DNA from: Oscillospiraceae bacterium
Lineage (GTDB): Bacteria; Bacillota; Clostridia; UMGS1840
Assembly: GCA_015068645.1 (NCBI GenBank)
Contig: SVKD01000012.1
Location: 22,189 to 86,188, forward strand
DNA: 64,000 nt
Direction of reading: 5' to 3'
Of this stretch, positions 54,338 through 62,583 are shown piece by piece. Numbering within the stretch: the first letter of the stretch is position 1; every line of letters begins with the position of its first letter. The notes under the pieces were generated by a model. The model worked only from the letters and a program-made list of their open reading frames with translations, ran no database searches and was not told the origin of the DNA. Position numbers and translations under genes: made by a program.

Positions 54338-54919
54338 ATGCATATGATAGTAGGGCTGGGCAATCCCGGCAAACAATATGAATTCACCCGCCACAATGCA
54401 GGCTTTTTATGTTTGGATTACTTAGCGGCCAAGAATAATATTAAGGTCAATAAAATTAAATTTAAATCCCTTTTAGGGGAAGGTAATATCAATGGCGAAA
54501 AAGTGATTTTATTAAAACCTACCACCTTTATGAACTTAAGCGGAGAAGCTGTTGTTCAGGCGGCAGGGTTTTATAAAGTTGATGTTTCGGATATCATCGT
54601 AGTGTATGATGATATTTCCTTGCCCGTTGGTTCCTTAAGAATCCGTGAAAAAGGGTCCGCCGGCGGTCATAATGGGATGAAGAGCATCATTTATCTTTTG
54701 GGCAAGGATAATTTTCCCAGAATCCGACTGGGTGTTGGTTCCAATGGGGAAAGAGACCTTGCGGATCATGTGCTTGGAAAATTCTCCAAAGAGGAAATGA
54801 ACGGTTTTTCCGCATCTGTGGAGGATGCGGTGGAAGCCATCAGCTATATGTTAAAAGGCGATACCCAAAAAGCGATGAACCTTTATAACAAGAAGGGAAT
54901 CGGCGAAGGAACGAAGTAA
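54338..54919 (+). CDS. pth: Peptidyl-tRNA hydrolase
   Basis: 193 residues. MHMIVGLGNPGKQYEFTRHNAGF with the active-site His, LLKPTTFMNLSG, VYDDISLPVGSLRIREKGSAGGHNGMKSI and FPRIRLGVG. It frees tRNAs from stalled peptidyl-tRNA. CGGAGAAG before the ATG. mfd starts one base after its stop, the usual Firmicute pair. Confidence 0.96.
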   Translation: MHMIVGLGNPGKQYEFTRHNAGFLCLDYLAAKNNIKVNKIKFKSLLGEGNINGEKVILLKPTTFMNLSGEAVVQAAGFYKVDVSDIIVVYDDISLPVGSLRIREKGSAGGHNGMKSIIYLLGKDNFPRIRLGVGSNGERDLADHVLGKFSKEEMNGFSASVEDAVEAISYMLKGDTQKAMNLYNKKGIGEGTK

Positions 54920-54920
54920 T

Positions 54921-57900
54921 ATGAATAAAACTGCAGGCTTTTTTCCTCTGCTTGATGGCTATAAGCCGTTTTTGAAATTAAAAGAAGCCATCCGGGCAAA
55001 ACAACCGAATATCACCTCTGTGACCGGACTGACCGACGGTGCCAAAGCGCATATCATTACCGCTTTGATACTTTCGGAAAAACGTCCGGCATTTTTGATG
55101 GTCAAAAACAGAAAAGAAGGGGAAAAACTAAAAAGCTTTGCGGAGTTTTATGAGATTCCCGTTTATTTCTTGCCTGATTACGAATTCTGTTACTATGAAC
55201 TGGACGCCAAAGATACCGCCGATAAAAAAGAACGTCTGGAATTTTTAAATGCCATTTCCCGAAAGGAAAAGGGACTTTATATTGTCACGCCCGGTGCAGC
55301 ATTTGTGCCGGTGGTGAAACAAGAACTGTTGTCTGATTCCAATGTCACCTTAAAAATCGGCGATGAATACGAACAGAAGAAGCTGATTGCCAAATTATCT
55401 TCTTATGAACGGGTAGACATTGTGGAAAGCCACGGACAATACTCTGTTCGTGGGGGAATTGTGGATGTGTTTCCCTATACTGAAGGGGTGCCGTACCGTA
55501 TTGAATTTTTCGGGGATGAGGTGGATTCTATTCGTACCTTTGACCCCATCACCCGTCTGTCTTATGAAGTGATTAAAGAAGCAACCATCACTTCTGCCGA
55601 CGATTTTTTGGTGCCCGATCCCAAAGATTTGGCAGAAGTTTTAAAGAAGGAAAAAAAACACGCCGATGGGGAACTGTTTGATATCTTATCCCGTGATATT
55701 GAGCGACTTCAAAATGTTGGAAAACTGCAATCTTATGACCGGTATTTCCCGTTTTTGAAAGATTTTCTGGCACCGCTTTTTTCCTATACCGATGATGATT
55801 TTATGTTTCTCTTAGATGACCCCAACGGTATCTATGAAGCCCACGAGGCACTTTATCGGGAGCATTATGAATATCTGTTGGAGCTTTGCGAAAAAGGGTT
55901 GATTCACAAAGCGAATCTGAAATTTTTTCAGGACCCCGTCAAGCAAATGGAAATCTTTTATGCGCACAGTGTTTGCCATTTTGCTTTTATTAAAAATAAC
56001 TATGGTGGAAAAAAACCAGCAAAAGAAATCAATCTGCCTGCCAAATCGGTACTTTCAGCAAGTGGCAGTATCGGTATTTTTGTGGAGGAATTAAAAGAAT
56101 ATTTAGAGGAAGGTTACTCTGTTTTGATTCCCGGGAAAACCCGTTCCAAGGCAGAAAAACTGTCTTACACGTTATCCAATTATGAACTGAATGCTCCTGT
56201 AACCGATGCATATAGTTTTGTGCCGGGTGAAGTGCAGATTTTACCAGTGCCCGGTTTTACGGAAGGGTTTTCTTATCCTGAACTGAAATTTGTTTACTTT
56301 TCGGATATCTACACCGCAGACCGCAAAAAGCGTCCCCATAAAGCGGTGAAAAATGAAAATGCCATCACCAATTTCTCGGATTTGACAGTAGGGGATTTTG
56401 TGGTGCACCCCGTTCACGGAATCGGGGAATATCTTGGAATTACCCGTCTGACCGTAGAGGGAGAGGGAAAGGATTTTATCAAAATCCGTTATCACGGCAG
56501 TGATTATCTGTATATTCCCGTCAATCAGTTGAACACTCTTTATAAATATGTGGGGAATGATTCCAAAGGGGTTCGCTTGAATAAACTTGGCGGTACCGAC
56601 TTTGACAAAGTGAAACAACGTGTCAAGAAAAGTTGTCAGGATCTGGCGTTAAAACTGATGGACTTATATCAAAAACGAGAAACCGCTGAGGGCTTTGCAT
56701 TTTCGGAAGATTCGGATATGCAGATTCAGTTTGAGCGGACTTTCCCTTACGAAGAAACCGATGACCAGCTTACCTCTATTTATGATGTGAAAAAAGATAT
56801 GGAAAGCCACCGCCCCATGGACCGTCTTTTATGCGGTGACGTGGGTTACGGAAAAACTGAGGTAGCACTCCGTGCTGCTTTTAAAGCTGTTTGCGACGGA
56901 AAGCAGGTGGCATATCTGGCACCCACTACCGTGTTGGCACAACAGCATTACAATACTTTTGTCAATCGTATGAAAGATTTTCCCGTAAAGGTTGGGTTGC
57001 TGTCAAGATTCCGCACCAAAAAACAGATTGACGGTGTGATTAAAGAATTAAAAAGCGGGATGTGCGATATTGCCATCGGAACTCACAGATTACTTTCCAA
57101 TGATGTGCAGTTTAAGGATTTGGGACTTCTCATTGTGGACGAAGAACAGCGGTTCGGTGTTGCCCATAAAGAAAAAATCAAGGAAATGAAAAACGGGGTG
57201 GATATTTTAACCCTGTCTGCTACCCCCATTCCCAGAACGCTTAATATGGCGATGGTGGGGATCCGTGATGTTTCCACCTTAAAAGAACCCCCTTGTGACC
57301 GTCATCCTGTGAGAACCTTTGTGCTGGAGTATCACGATGCCATTATCCACGAGGCGATTGAAAAAGAACTCCACCGAAACGGTCAGGTATTTTATTTATA
57401 CAACCGTGTGGAAACCATTCACAACGTAGCGGCAAAACTGAAAGAACAGTTCCCCGAGGCCGTGGTGGAAGTGGCGCACGGAAAATTAAGCCGTGAGAAA
57501 ATGGAAGAAATTTTCTATCGGATGTCGCTGGGTGAAATTGATATTTTGGTTTGCACCACCATTATTGAAACGGGTTTGGATTTGCCAAATGTCAACACTA
57601 TGATTATCGAAAATGCAGACCATCTGGGATTGGCTCAATTGTATCAGCTCAGAGGCAGAGTAGGGCGTTCCAACCGTCTGGCATATTGTTATCTCACTTA
57701 TAAGCGAGATAAATCCATCACCGAGGTTTCGGAAAAACGCTTAAAAGCCATCAAGGAATTTACCGAGTTCGGTTCGGGCTTTAAAATTGCGCTCCGAGAT
57801 TTGGAAATCCGTGGGGCAGGCAATATTTTAGGTGCAGAGCAGCACGGTCATATGGATGCTGTGGGATACGATATGTATCTAAAACTGTTAGACGAGGCAG

Positions 57901-58391
57901 TCCGTGAGCAAAAAGGAGAAACCGTACAGGAGGAAGTGACCTGTCAGGTGGATTTGAAAGTGTCTGCATTTATTGATGATTCCTATATTTCTGACCACGC
58001 AAGTAAATTAGAAATCTATAAAAAGATTTCGCTTGTGAAAACCCGTGAAGATGTGGAGGATATGATTGACGAATTGACCGACCGATTTTCCGATATCCCC
58101 CAGGAAACTATGAACTTAATCGAAGTGTCTTACCTTCGTGCGATGTGTGAACGCTTGGGAATTTATGATGTTTCTGAAAATTCGGGAACGATTACCTTCC
58201 GTATGAAAGCAATTTCGCAGGAATTGATTTCCGCAGTTCTCAATTTAGGCAGCGAGTATAAAGGAAAGGCACTGTTTGGTGCAGGGGTGAAACCCTATTT
58301 CTCCATTCGCACCATTACGTTAAGAAAATCCCGTGAACTGACGAAAATTATGGAAAACATCATACAGCAACTTGAAAATTTCGTCAAGTAA
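54921..58391 (+). CDS. mfd: Transcription-repair coupling factor Mfd
   Basis: 1156 residues, full length. UvrB-like N-terminal part (about 1-440), RNA polymerase-interaction domain (FSDLTVGDFVVHPVHGIGEYLG, about 480-560), helicase with Walker A CGDVGYGKTE (about 639) and DEEQRFG (about 740), SATPIPRTLNMAM, the translocation motif HLGLAQLYQLRGRVGRSNRLAYCYL, and the C-terminal TRCF domain. It removes stalled RNA polymerase and recruits UvrA. Its ribosome site lies inside pth. Confidence 0.97.
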   Translation: MNKTAGFFPLLDGYKPFLKLKEAIRAKQPNITSVTGLTDGAKAHIITALILSEKRPAFLMVKNRKEGEKLKSFAEFYEIPVYFLPDYEFCYYELDAKDTADKKERLEFLNAISRKEKGLYIVTPGAAFVPVVKQELLSDSNVTLKIGDEYEQKKLIAKLSSYERVDIVESHGQYSVRGGIVDVFPYTEGVPYRIEFFGDEVDSIRTFDPITRLSYEVIKEATITSADDFLVPDPKDLAEVLKKEKKHADGELFDILSRDIERLQNVGKLQSYDRYFPFLKDFLAPLFSYTDDDFMFLLDDPNGIYEAHEALYREHYEYLLELCEKGLIHKANLKFFQDPVKQMEIFYAHSVCHFAFIKNNYGGKKPAKEINLPAKSVLSASGSIGIFVEELKEYLEEGYSVLIPGKTRSKAEKLSYTLSNYELNAPVTDAYSFVPGEVQILPVPGFTEGFSYPELKFVYFSDIYTADRKKRPHKAVKNENAITNFSDLTVGDFVVHPVHGIGEYLGITRLTVEGEGKDFIKIRYHGSDYLYIPVNQLNTLYKYVGNDSKGVRLNKLGGTDFDKVKQRVKKSCQDLALKLMDLYQKRETAEGFAFSEDSDMQIQFERTFPYEETDDQLTSIYDVKKDMESHRPMDRLLCGDVGYGKTEVALRAAFKAVCDGKQVAYLAPTTVLAQQHYNTFVNRMKDFPVKVGLLSRFRTKKQIDGVIKELKSGMCDIAIGTHRLLSNDVQFKDLGLLIVDEEQRFGVAHKEKIKEMKNGVDILTLSATPIPRTLNMAMVGIRDVSTLKEPPCDRHPVRTFVLEYHDAIIHEAIEKELHRNGQVFYLYNRVETIHNVAAKLKEQFPEAVVEVAHGKLSREKMEEIFYRMSLGEIDILVCTTIIETGLDLPNVNTMIIENADHLGLAQLYQLRGRVGRSNRLAYCYLTYKRDKSITEVSEKRLKAIKEFTEFGSGFKIALRDLEIRGAGNILGAEQHGHMDAVGYDMYLKLLDEAVREQKGETVQEEVTCQVDLKVSAFIDDSYISDHASKLEIYKKISLVKTREDVEDMIDELTDRFSDIPQETMNLIEVSYLRAMCERLGIYDVSENSGTITFRMKAISQELISAVLNLGSEYKGKALFGAGVKPYFSIRTITLRKSRELTKIMENIIQQLENFVK

Positions 58392-58392
58392 G

Positions 58393-58421
58393 AAAACGGC
58401 ATCATCAGATGCCGTTTTTTT
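58393..58421 (+). terminator. Terminator after mfd
   Basis: AAAACGGCATC ATCA GATGCCGTTTTTTT, perfect stem. Confidence 0.93.
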
Positions 58422-58506
58422 GTATTGCGATGAGAGGTTTGATTATTTTGTGATAAAAAAATTTCACAAAGGGACTTTTGTCAAAAAAAGTCGTCCTGTA
58501 TGGAAA

Positions 58507-58536
58507 TTGACAGAGAGGGAGTATTGATGATACAAT
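58507..58536 (+). promoter_or_regulatory. Promoter of the second structured RNA
   Basis: Perfect TTGACA (58507-58512), 18-base spacer, TACAAT (58531-58536) preceded by TGA (extended -10). Confidence 0.75.
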
Positions 58537-58538
58537 AA

Positions 58539-58688
58539 AGGCAGGAAATCGGGGAGACATTCTAAGTTGCGACATTTAAGATGCCCGATGCCTGAACAAC
58601 TAATCCCTACTTTTTGTAGTGGAATAGAAGTCCTTTCGCGAGAAAGCAGAAAGCACGTCACACGGGGGTGGCGTGCTTTCTGTTTTTA
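58539..58688 (+). ncRNA. Unclassified structured small RNA with possible pseudoknot
   Basis: About 150 nt from a strong promoter to a strong terminator, with no protein frame. ATCGGG (58548-58553) pairs with CCCGAT (58584-58589). AGGC (58539-58542) pairs with GCCT (58590-58593), leaving an AGGAA bulge. The loop AGTTG (58565-58569) can pair with CAACT (58597-58601) just past the stem, a pseudoknot. Then follow hairpins CTAC TTTTT GTAG (58607-58619) and CTTTC GCGA GAAAG (58633-58646, GNRA loop) and the terminator. It lacks the marks of tmRNA, SRP RNA, RNase P RNA or riboswitches I know. The first stem bases may lie at or slightly before the start of transcription. Confidence 0.5.
58648..58688 (+). 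terminator. Terminator of the second structured RNA
   Basis: AGAAAGCACGTCAC ... GTGGCGTGCTTTCT plus GTTTTTATT: about 13 pairs. Confidence 0.9.
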
Positions 58689-58713
58689 TTGTGAATACAA
58701 CAAGGTTCCGGGG

Positions 58714-58753
58714 TACCCGACCGCAATCTTTGATTGCGTTATCGGGTCGGGTT
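58714..58753 (+). other. Hairpin upstream of the interrupted small gene
   Basis: CCCGACC ... GGTCGGG with an inner GCAATC TTT GATTGC stem and a one-sided GTTATCG bulge, followed by TTCTTATTTT. It could be a weak terminator or leader element. Confidence 0.5.
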
Positions 58754-58762
58754 CTTATTTTA

Positions 58763-58924
58763 ATGAAAAACACGGAGGAACCCACTCTGGCAGACTACAA
58801 AACAATGTATTTTGAGCTTTTTAATAAAATCACCGATGTGATAGAAGAATAAAAGAGCGTTCAGCAGAAAACGGAAGAAATTTATATGGTTGGCGATTGT
58901 AAGAAAGACAAATCGGAAGAATAA
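58763..58924 (+). pseudogene. Small conserved-looking gene interrupted by an in-frame TAA
   Basis: ATG at 58763 opens MKNTEEPTLADYKTMYFELF...DVIEE, stopped by TAA at 58850-58852. The same frame continues KSVQQKTEEIYMVGDCKKDKSEE to a second TAA at 58922. The continuation carries on the same amphipathic helix pattern (VIEE-x-KSVQQKTEEIY), as if a TTA or CAA/GAA codon had become TAA. There is no clear ribosome site before the ATG; GGAGG lies inside the frame, nine bases before an in-frame CTG. It may be a broken gene, a readthrough product, or two short peptides. I do not recognise a family with certainty. Confidence 0.45.
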
Positions 58925-58940
58925 AAAATTTGAGCAAAAG

Positions 58941-58979
58941 AAAATCCCCAAATCCAAAGTGGATTTGGGGATTTTTTTG
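58941..58979. terminator. Bidirectional terminator
   Basis: AAAATCCCCAAATCC AAAG TGGATTTGGGGATTTTTTT: ends the small locus (+) and the phosphoglucomutase gene (-). Confidence 0.92.
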
Positions 58980-58987
58980 ATTGTATA

Positions 58988-59638
58988 TTACAGATTTTCC
59001 AGTAACTCTTTCATATTGGAGAGGGTAACGTCTCCGCCTTTGGCACTGCCAACTGCAAAAGTTACCATACCTGCAGCTTTTCCTGCTTCGATACCTGCAT
59101 CTGCATCTTCTACGATCGCACAGTTGTCATAAGGCATTCCTAAGAAGTCTGCCGCTTTTAAGAATACTTCGGGATCGGGTTTGGAGTTGGAAATGTTGTT
59201 TCCGTCAGACACCGCATCAAAGTAATCGGATAAGCCGATTTGTTTTAAGATGATGGGAGTATTTTTGCTGGAAGAACCGATGGCGATTTTGATTCCTTTT
59301 GCTTTTAAAGCTTCTAAGGATTCCATCACGCCGGGGAGAATATCATCGGGAGTTAACGCCTGAATGAACTCTACATAGTAACCGTTTTTACGGGTAGCCA
59401 GCGCCACTTTTTCCTCTTCGGTATACTCTTTTTCGGCACGTTCCAAAATGATGTTTAAGCTTTCCATACGGCTTACACCACGAAGACGTTCGTTAATGGT
59501 GCGGTCAAAATAAATACCTTCTTCGTCCGCCATTTTTTTCCAGCCTCTGTAGTGGCAGTCATCAGTCGATACGATAACGCCGTCCAAGTCAAAAATAACT
59601 GCTTTGATTTCTTTGATATTCGAAAAATTAGTACTCAA
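58988..59638 (-). CDS. pgmB: Beta-phosphoglucomutase
   Basis: 216 residues, HAD superfamily. VIFDLDGVIVSTDDCHYRGWKKMADEEGI holds the nucleophile and acid Asp pair, then RLRGVSRMESLNIIL (cap), IGSSSKNTPIILKQIGL, ISNSKPDPEVFLKAA and VEDADAGIEAGKAAGM. It turns beta-glucose 1-phosphate into glucose 6-phosphate. The start is TTG at 59638: GGAGGGTG lies eight bases before it, inside the end of the GH65 gene, whose stop it overlaps by 11 bases. The longer upstream frame lacks a site. The pair is translationally coupled. Confidence 0.93.
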   Translation of the reverse strand: MSTNFSNIKEIKAVIFDLDGVIVSTDDCHYRGWKKMADEEGIYFDRTINERLRGVSRMESLNIILERAEKEYTEEEKVALATRKNGYYVEFIQALTPDDILPGVMESLEALKAKGIKIAIGSSSKNTPIILKQIGLSDYFDAVSDGNNISNSKPDPEVFLKAADFLGMPYDNCAIVEDADAGIEAGKAAGMVTFAVGSAKGGDVTLSNMKELLENL

Positions 59639-61817
59639 TTTCAACACCCTCCGTGGTAATTTCATATGCTTTGTCGTAAATTTCAACGGTAACAGGTGCA
59701 CCTTCCAACACTTTGAAGGTTGCTTTTCCTTTCACTACTTCCACTTTCAGAACGCTTCCGCGAACTAAAATGGTGAATGCGTAACGATCCCATTTTTTGG
59801 GGATGTTAGGTTTGAAGGAAAGCATATCGCCGTCACTTCTCATACCGCCAAAGCCGTAAATCATATTCATCCAAGCTGCAGACATGGAGGTAACGTGTAA
59901 GCCCTGATGAGCATTTCTGTTGTAATCGTCGATGTCCACACGGCTGCCGTATGCCATATATTCTTCCGCCATATCCAAATCGCCGATTTCAGCTGCCATA
60001 ATGGAGTGAATTGCAGGGGATAAGGAGCTTTCGTGAGAACATCTGTGTTCATAGAAATAGAAGTTTTCACGTTTTTGTTCTAAAGTGAAGTCTTTAGAAT
60101 AGAAGAACTGCATTAACACAACGTCAGGCTGTTTTAACATATTCACTCGGAAAATTCTGTCATACGCCCAGTATTTGTAAACGGGAACCTTATCGGGATC
60201 CATACCTTTTACGTCATATTCGGGGAAATCAAAGTAACCGTCGTGCTGTTCAAACAGTTTGGTTTTTTCGTCGTAGTTGATACGCATTTTGTCAGCCATG
60301 TTCTGCCACTGTGCCAGTTCTTCCTGGGGAACATCGTAGCCGTATTTTTTCACCATTTCAATGGTGTAGAGGAAGTTTTTCTTCACCATAAAGTTGGTGT
60401 AGGTATTGTTATGTACCATCATATGGAATTCGTCGGGACCCATTACACCCCACAGACCGAATTCACCGGTTTTCGGGCTCCAGTCACCACGGGATGCAAA
60501 GTAACGGGAAGTTTCCACCAACAGTTCCAGACCGTAATCTTTTAAGAATTCAATGTCACCGGTGTTTCTCACATAATGCCACACGCCGTATGCAATTGCC
60601 GCAGTCACGTGAATTTCCAAGTTCCCATGCTGCCAAACGCCACAGCTTTCAGTACCGTCAATGGTAACCATGGGATAACAAGCACCCTTACAATCCTGTT
60701 CGATAGAACGTTCTTTTGCCTGAGGCAGGGTGTTATAACGGTACATCAGAAGATTTTTTGCTGCTTTGGGGTTATTGAACATATAGAAGGGTAAGCAGTA
60801 GGTTTCAGAATCCCAGAAAGTCCAACCGCTGTATTTTTCACCGGTCAACCCTTTTGCACCAACGTTTAATCTGCCGTCGTCACCGTGATAGGTCTGATGC
60901 ATATTGAAGATACAGAAACGGATACCCTGCTGGTTTTCATCATCACCGTCAATTTCCACGTCGGAATGTTTCCAGATTTCTTCCCAACGAGCCACGTGTT
61001 CTGCTCTGTATTCATCATAGGATTTTGCTAAGTAGGAATCGGCTTTTGCTAAGTCAATGGTCAAATCTTTGTCACGTTCCACAAAGTTATATACCACTTT
61101 TTCAAACACTTTTTCGCCCTGTAAGGTGAAATCGTATTCCTGCATAATCATCTTGTCTTCGGATACAACTTTGCCTGCACCGAAGTTGGTTTTCATTTTG
61201 GAATAAATTCTCTGACCGCTGGTCTGGGTAGCGCAGATGATGTAGTCATCGCCCTTACCGCATTCGGTCCAGTAGTTTTTGCCTTCTTCCTCGTGAATGG
61301 GAGTAAAGTCAATACCGGAAACGATTTTCACATCGTGAGCGGTTTCGCTCTGCAGAGTAATTTTCTGTCCGCCGATATAGTGATAGTTGATGCTTGTAAA
61401 TCTTTCAAAAGTGAAAGTGATATCTTTGTATGTAAAACGTCTTAATACCAGACCGGTTTTCATATCCAGTTCACGGTAGAAATTGCTAAAGGGCACTTTA
61501 GCTAAGTCAATTTCCACACCGTCCACAAAAATTCTGGTGTAGAGCCAGTTCTGAGCATTAATCATAAAACAGCATCTTTTTGCCAGACCATTGAAATATT
61601 CGGGGTAGGATAACGGCTTTTCTTCATACACGCCGTTAAAATAGCATCCAACCAGCTTGTCCCCGGAATACATTTCATCAAAAATGCCGCGGATCCCCAT
61701 ATATTCGTTGCCCATGGAGAAAATACTTTCGCCCACTCTGCCTTCCGCAGGGTTAAAGCCCTCTTCAATAATTTTCCAGGGGTCAACCTTAAAATACTTT
61801 TTTGCTTCCTTTGCCAT
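59628..61817 (-). CDS. GH65 disaccharide phosphorylase (maltose phosphorylase-like)
   Basis: 729 residues. N-terminal beta-sandwich (ESIFSMGNEYMGIRG), the (alpha/alpha)6 barrel with GWTFWDSETYCLPF, and the catalytic Glu in GVMGPDEFHMMVHNNTYTN, then the phosphate site region HRCSHESSLSPAIHS. It splits an alpha-glucoside with phosphate to give beta-glucose 1-phosphate, which the coupled PgmB uses. Maltose, trehalose, kojibiose or nigerose phosphorylases all share these motifs, and I cannot choose. GGAGG before the ATG at 61817. No sugar transporter or regulator lies alongside. Confidence 0.9.
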   Translation of the reverse strand: MAKEAKKYFKVDPWKIIEEGFNPAEGRVGESIFSMGNEYMGIRGIFDEMYSGDKLVGCYFNGVYEEKPLSYPEYFNGLAKRCCFMINAQNWLYTRIFVDGVEIDLAKVPFSNFYRELDMKTGLVLRRFTYKDITFTFERFTSINYHYIGGQKITLQSETAHDVKIVSGIDFTPIHEEEGKNYWTECGKGDDYIICATQTSGQRIYSKMKTNFGAGKVVSEDKMIMQEYDFTLQGEKVFEKVVYNFVERDKDLTIDLAKADSYLAKSYDEYRAEHVARWEEIWKHSDVEIDGDDENQQGIRFCIFNMHQTYHGDDGRLNVGAKGLTGEKYSGWTFWDSETYCLPFYMFNNPKAAKNLLMYRYNTLPQAKERSIEQDCKGACYPMVTIDGTESCGVWQHGNLEIHVTAAIAYGVWHYVRNTGDIEFLKDYGLELLVETSRYFASRGDWSPKTGEFGLWGVMGPDEFHMMVHNNTYTNFMVKKNFLYTIEMVKKYGYDVPQEELAQWQNMADKMRINYDEKTKLFEQHDGYFDFPEYDVKGMDPDKVPVYKYWAYDRIFRVNMLKQPDVVLMQFFYSKDFTLEQKRENFYFYEHRCSHESSLSPAIHSIMAAEIGDLDMAEEYMAYGSRVDIDDYNRNAHQGLHVTSMSAAWMNMIYGFGGMRSDGDMLSFKPNIPKKWDRYAFTILVRGSVLKVEVVKGKATFKVLEGAPVTVEIYDKAYEITTEGVEIEY

Positions 61818-61875
61818 AAATAAACCTCCGTCAGAAAATAAACTTTTCCGTCTTTTTCCTATTATTACATTATAT

Positions 61876-61904
61876 ATAATATAACAAACTTTTCCTCTTG
61901 TCAA
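61876..61904 (-). promoter_or_regulatory. Promoter of the GH65-pgmB operon
   Basis: On the - strand TTGACA (61899-61904), 17-base spacer, TATTAT (61876-61881). Confidence 0.7.
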
Positions 61905-61949
61905 GAAAAACTATTTTCGAATACCGATTTTCACCAAAAATTTGTTTCG

Positions 61950-61978
61950 TTGACAAAAAGAGAATCGTGTGCTATGAT
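61950..61978 (+). promoter_or_regulatory. Promoter of the 62.1 kb gene
   Basis: Perfect TTGACA (61950-61955), 17-base spacer, TATGAT (61973-61978) with TGC before it. The leader of about 100 bases carries a GGGGCGGA/TCCTCCCC stem (62019-62050). Confidence 0.75.
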
Positions 61979-62086
61979 GGGTGTAAGAGAAACAGAAGCT
62001 TAAAGATTCGGTTTTGATGGGGCGGAATAAGATAAAAAGCAGTCCTCCCCCCTTGTTGCTTTCATGCCGTAAAAAAGGAGAGTTAT

Positions 62087-62515
62087 ATGAATTTTTTTAC
62101 TGAAGAGCTTTGGAAGGGTATTAATGGCATTTCAGATGTTTACGATATGGAAACTGCAGATGAATTATTCCTGGAAAATATACATAAGTATAATGAGTAC
62201 TTTCGCACAAAAATAACACCATTGTTAACCAAGGAAACATTAGAAGCCTATGAAAAATATGATGGGTTTCATGATTTGGAAATTGTAAAACTGCAATACG
62301 AGCAAAATCAATTATGTATTTATGGGAAAAAAGCAGATATTACATTTGTTGGCGTAAAAGAGTTACGTGGGCATTTTATGAATTGCATTGATACTTTCGG
62401 TTATATGGAAATTTTATATTGTGAAGAAACTGATGATTTTCAAATAGGGATTCTCTTTTCTTGGGAAGATAGTATTTACATAACCTGTAGTAATATTATT
62501 GCAAAAGAACGTTAA
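62087..62515 (+). CDS. Protein of unknown function (possibly DUF4085-like)
   Basis: 142 residues, acidic, soluble. MNFFTEELWKGINGISDVYDMETADELFLENIHKYNEYF, then FHDLEIVKLQYEQNQLCIYGKK and FGYMEILYCEETDDFQIGILFSWEDSIYITC. The helical N half with a later HD-containing beta part recalls the DUF4085 family, often seen near immunity-type genes, but I am not sure. AAAGGAGAG before the ATG. It is more AT-rich than neighbouring housekeeping genes and has its own promoter, which hints at an accessory gene. Confidence 0.6.
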   Translation: MNFFTEELWKGINGISDVYDMETADELFLENIHKYNEYFRTKITPLLTKETLEAYEKYDGFHDLEIVKLQYEQNQLCIYGKKADITFVGVKELRGHFMNCIDTFGYMEILYCEETDDFQIGILFSWEDSIYITCSNIIAKER

Positions 62516-62583
62516 AAGGTAAATGGCGATATTCCGTCAACACAAGATAACAATTCTGTTACTTTGAGTAAGGTATAGTTTTT

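Noticed and set aside
58539..58688. tmRNA, SRP RNA or RNase P RNA for the second structured RNA
   Set aside because: None of the invariant stretches (e.g. GGAAGGAAGCAGC or GAGGAAAGTCC) is present and the length does not fit.
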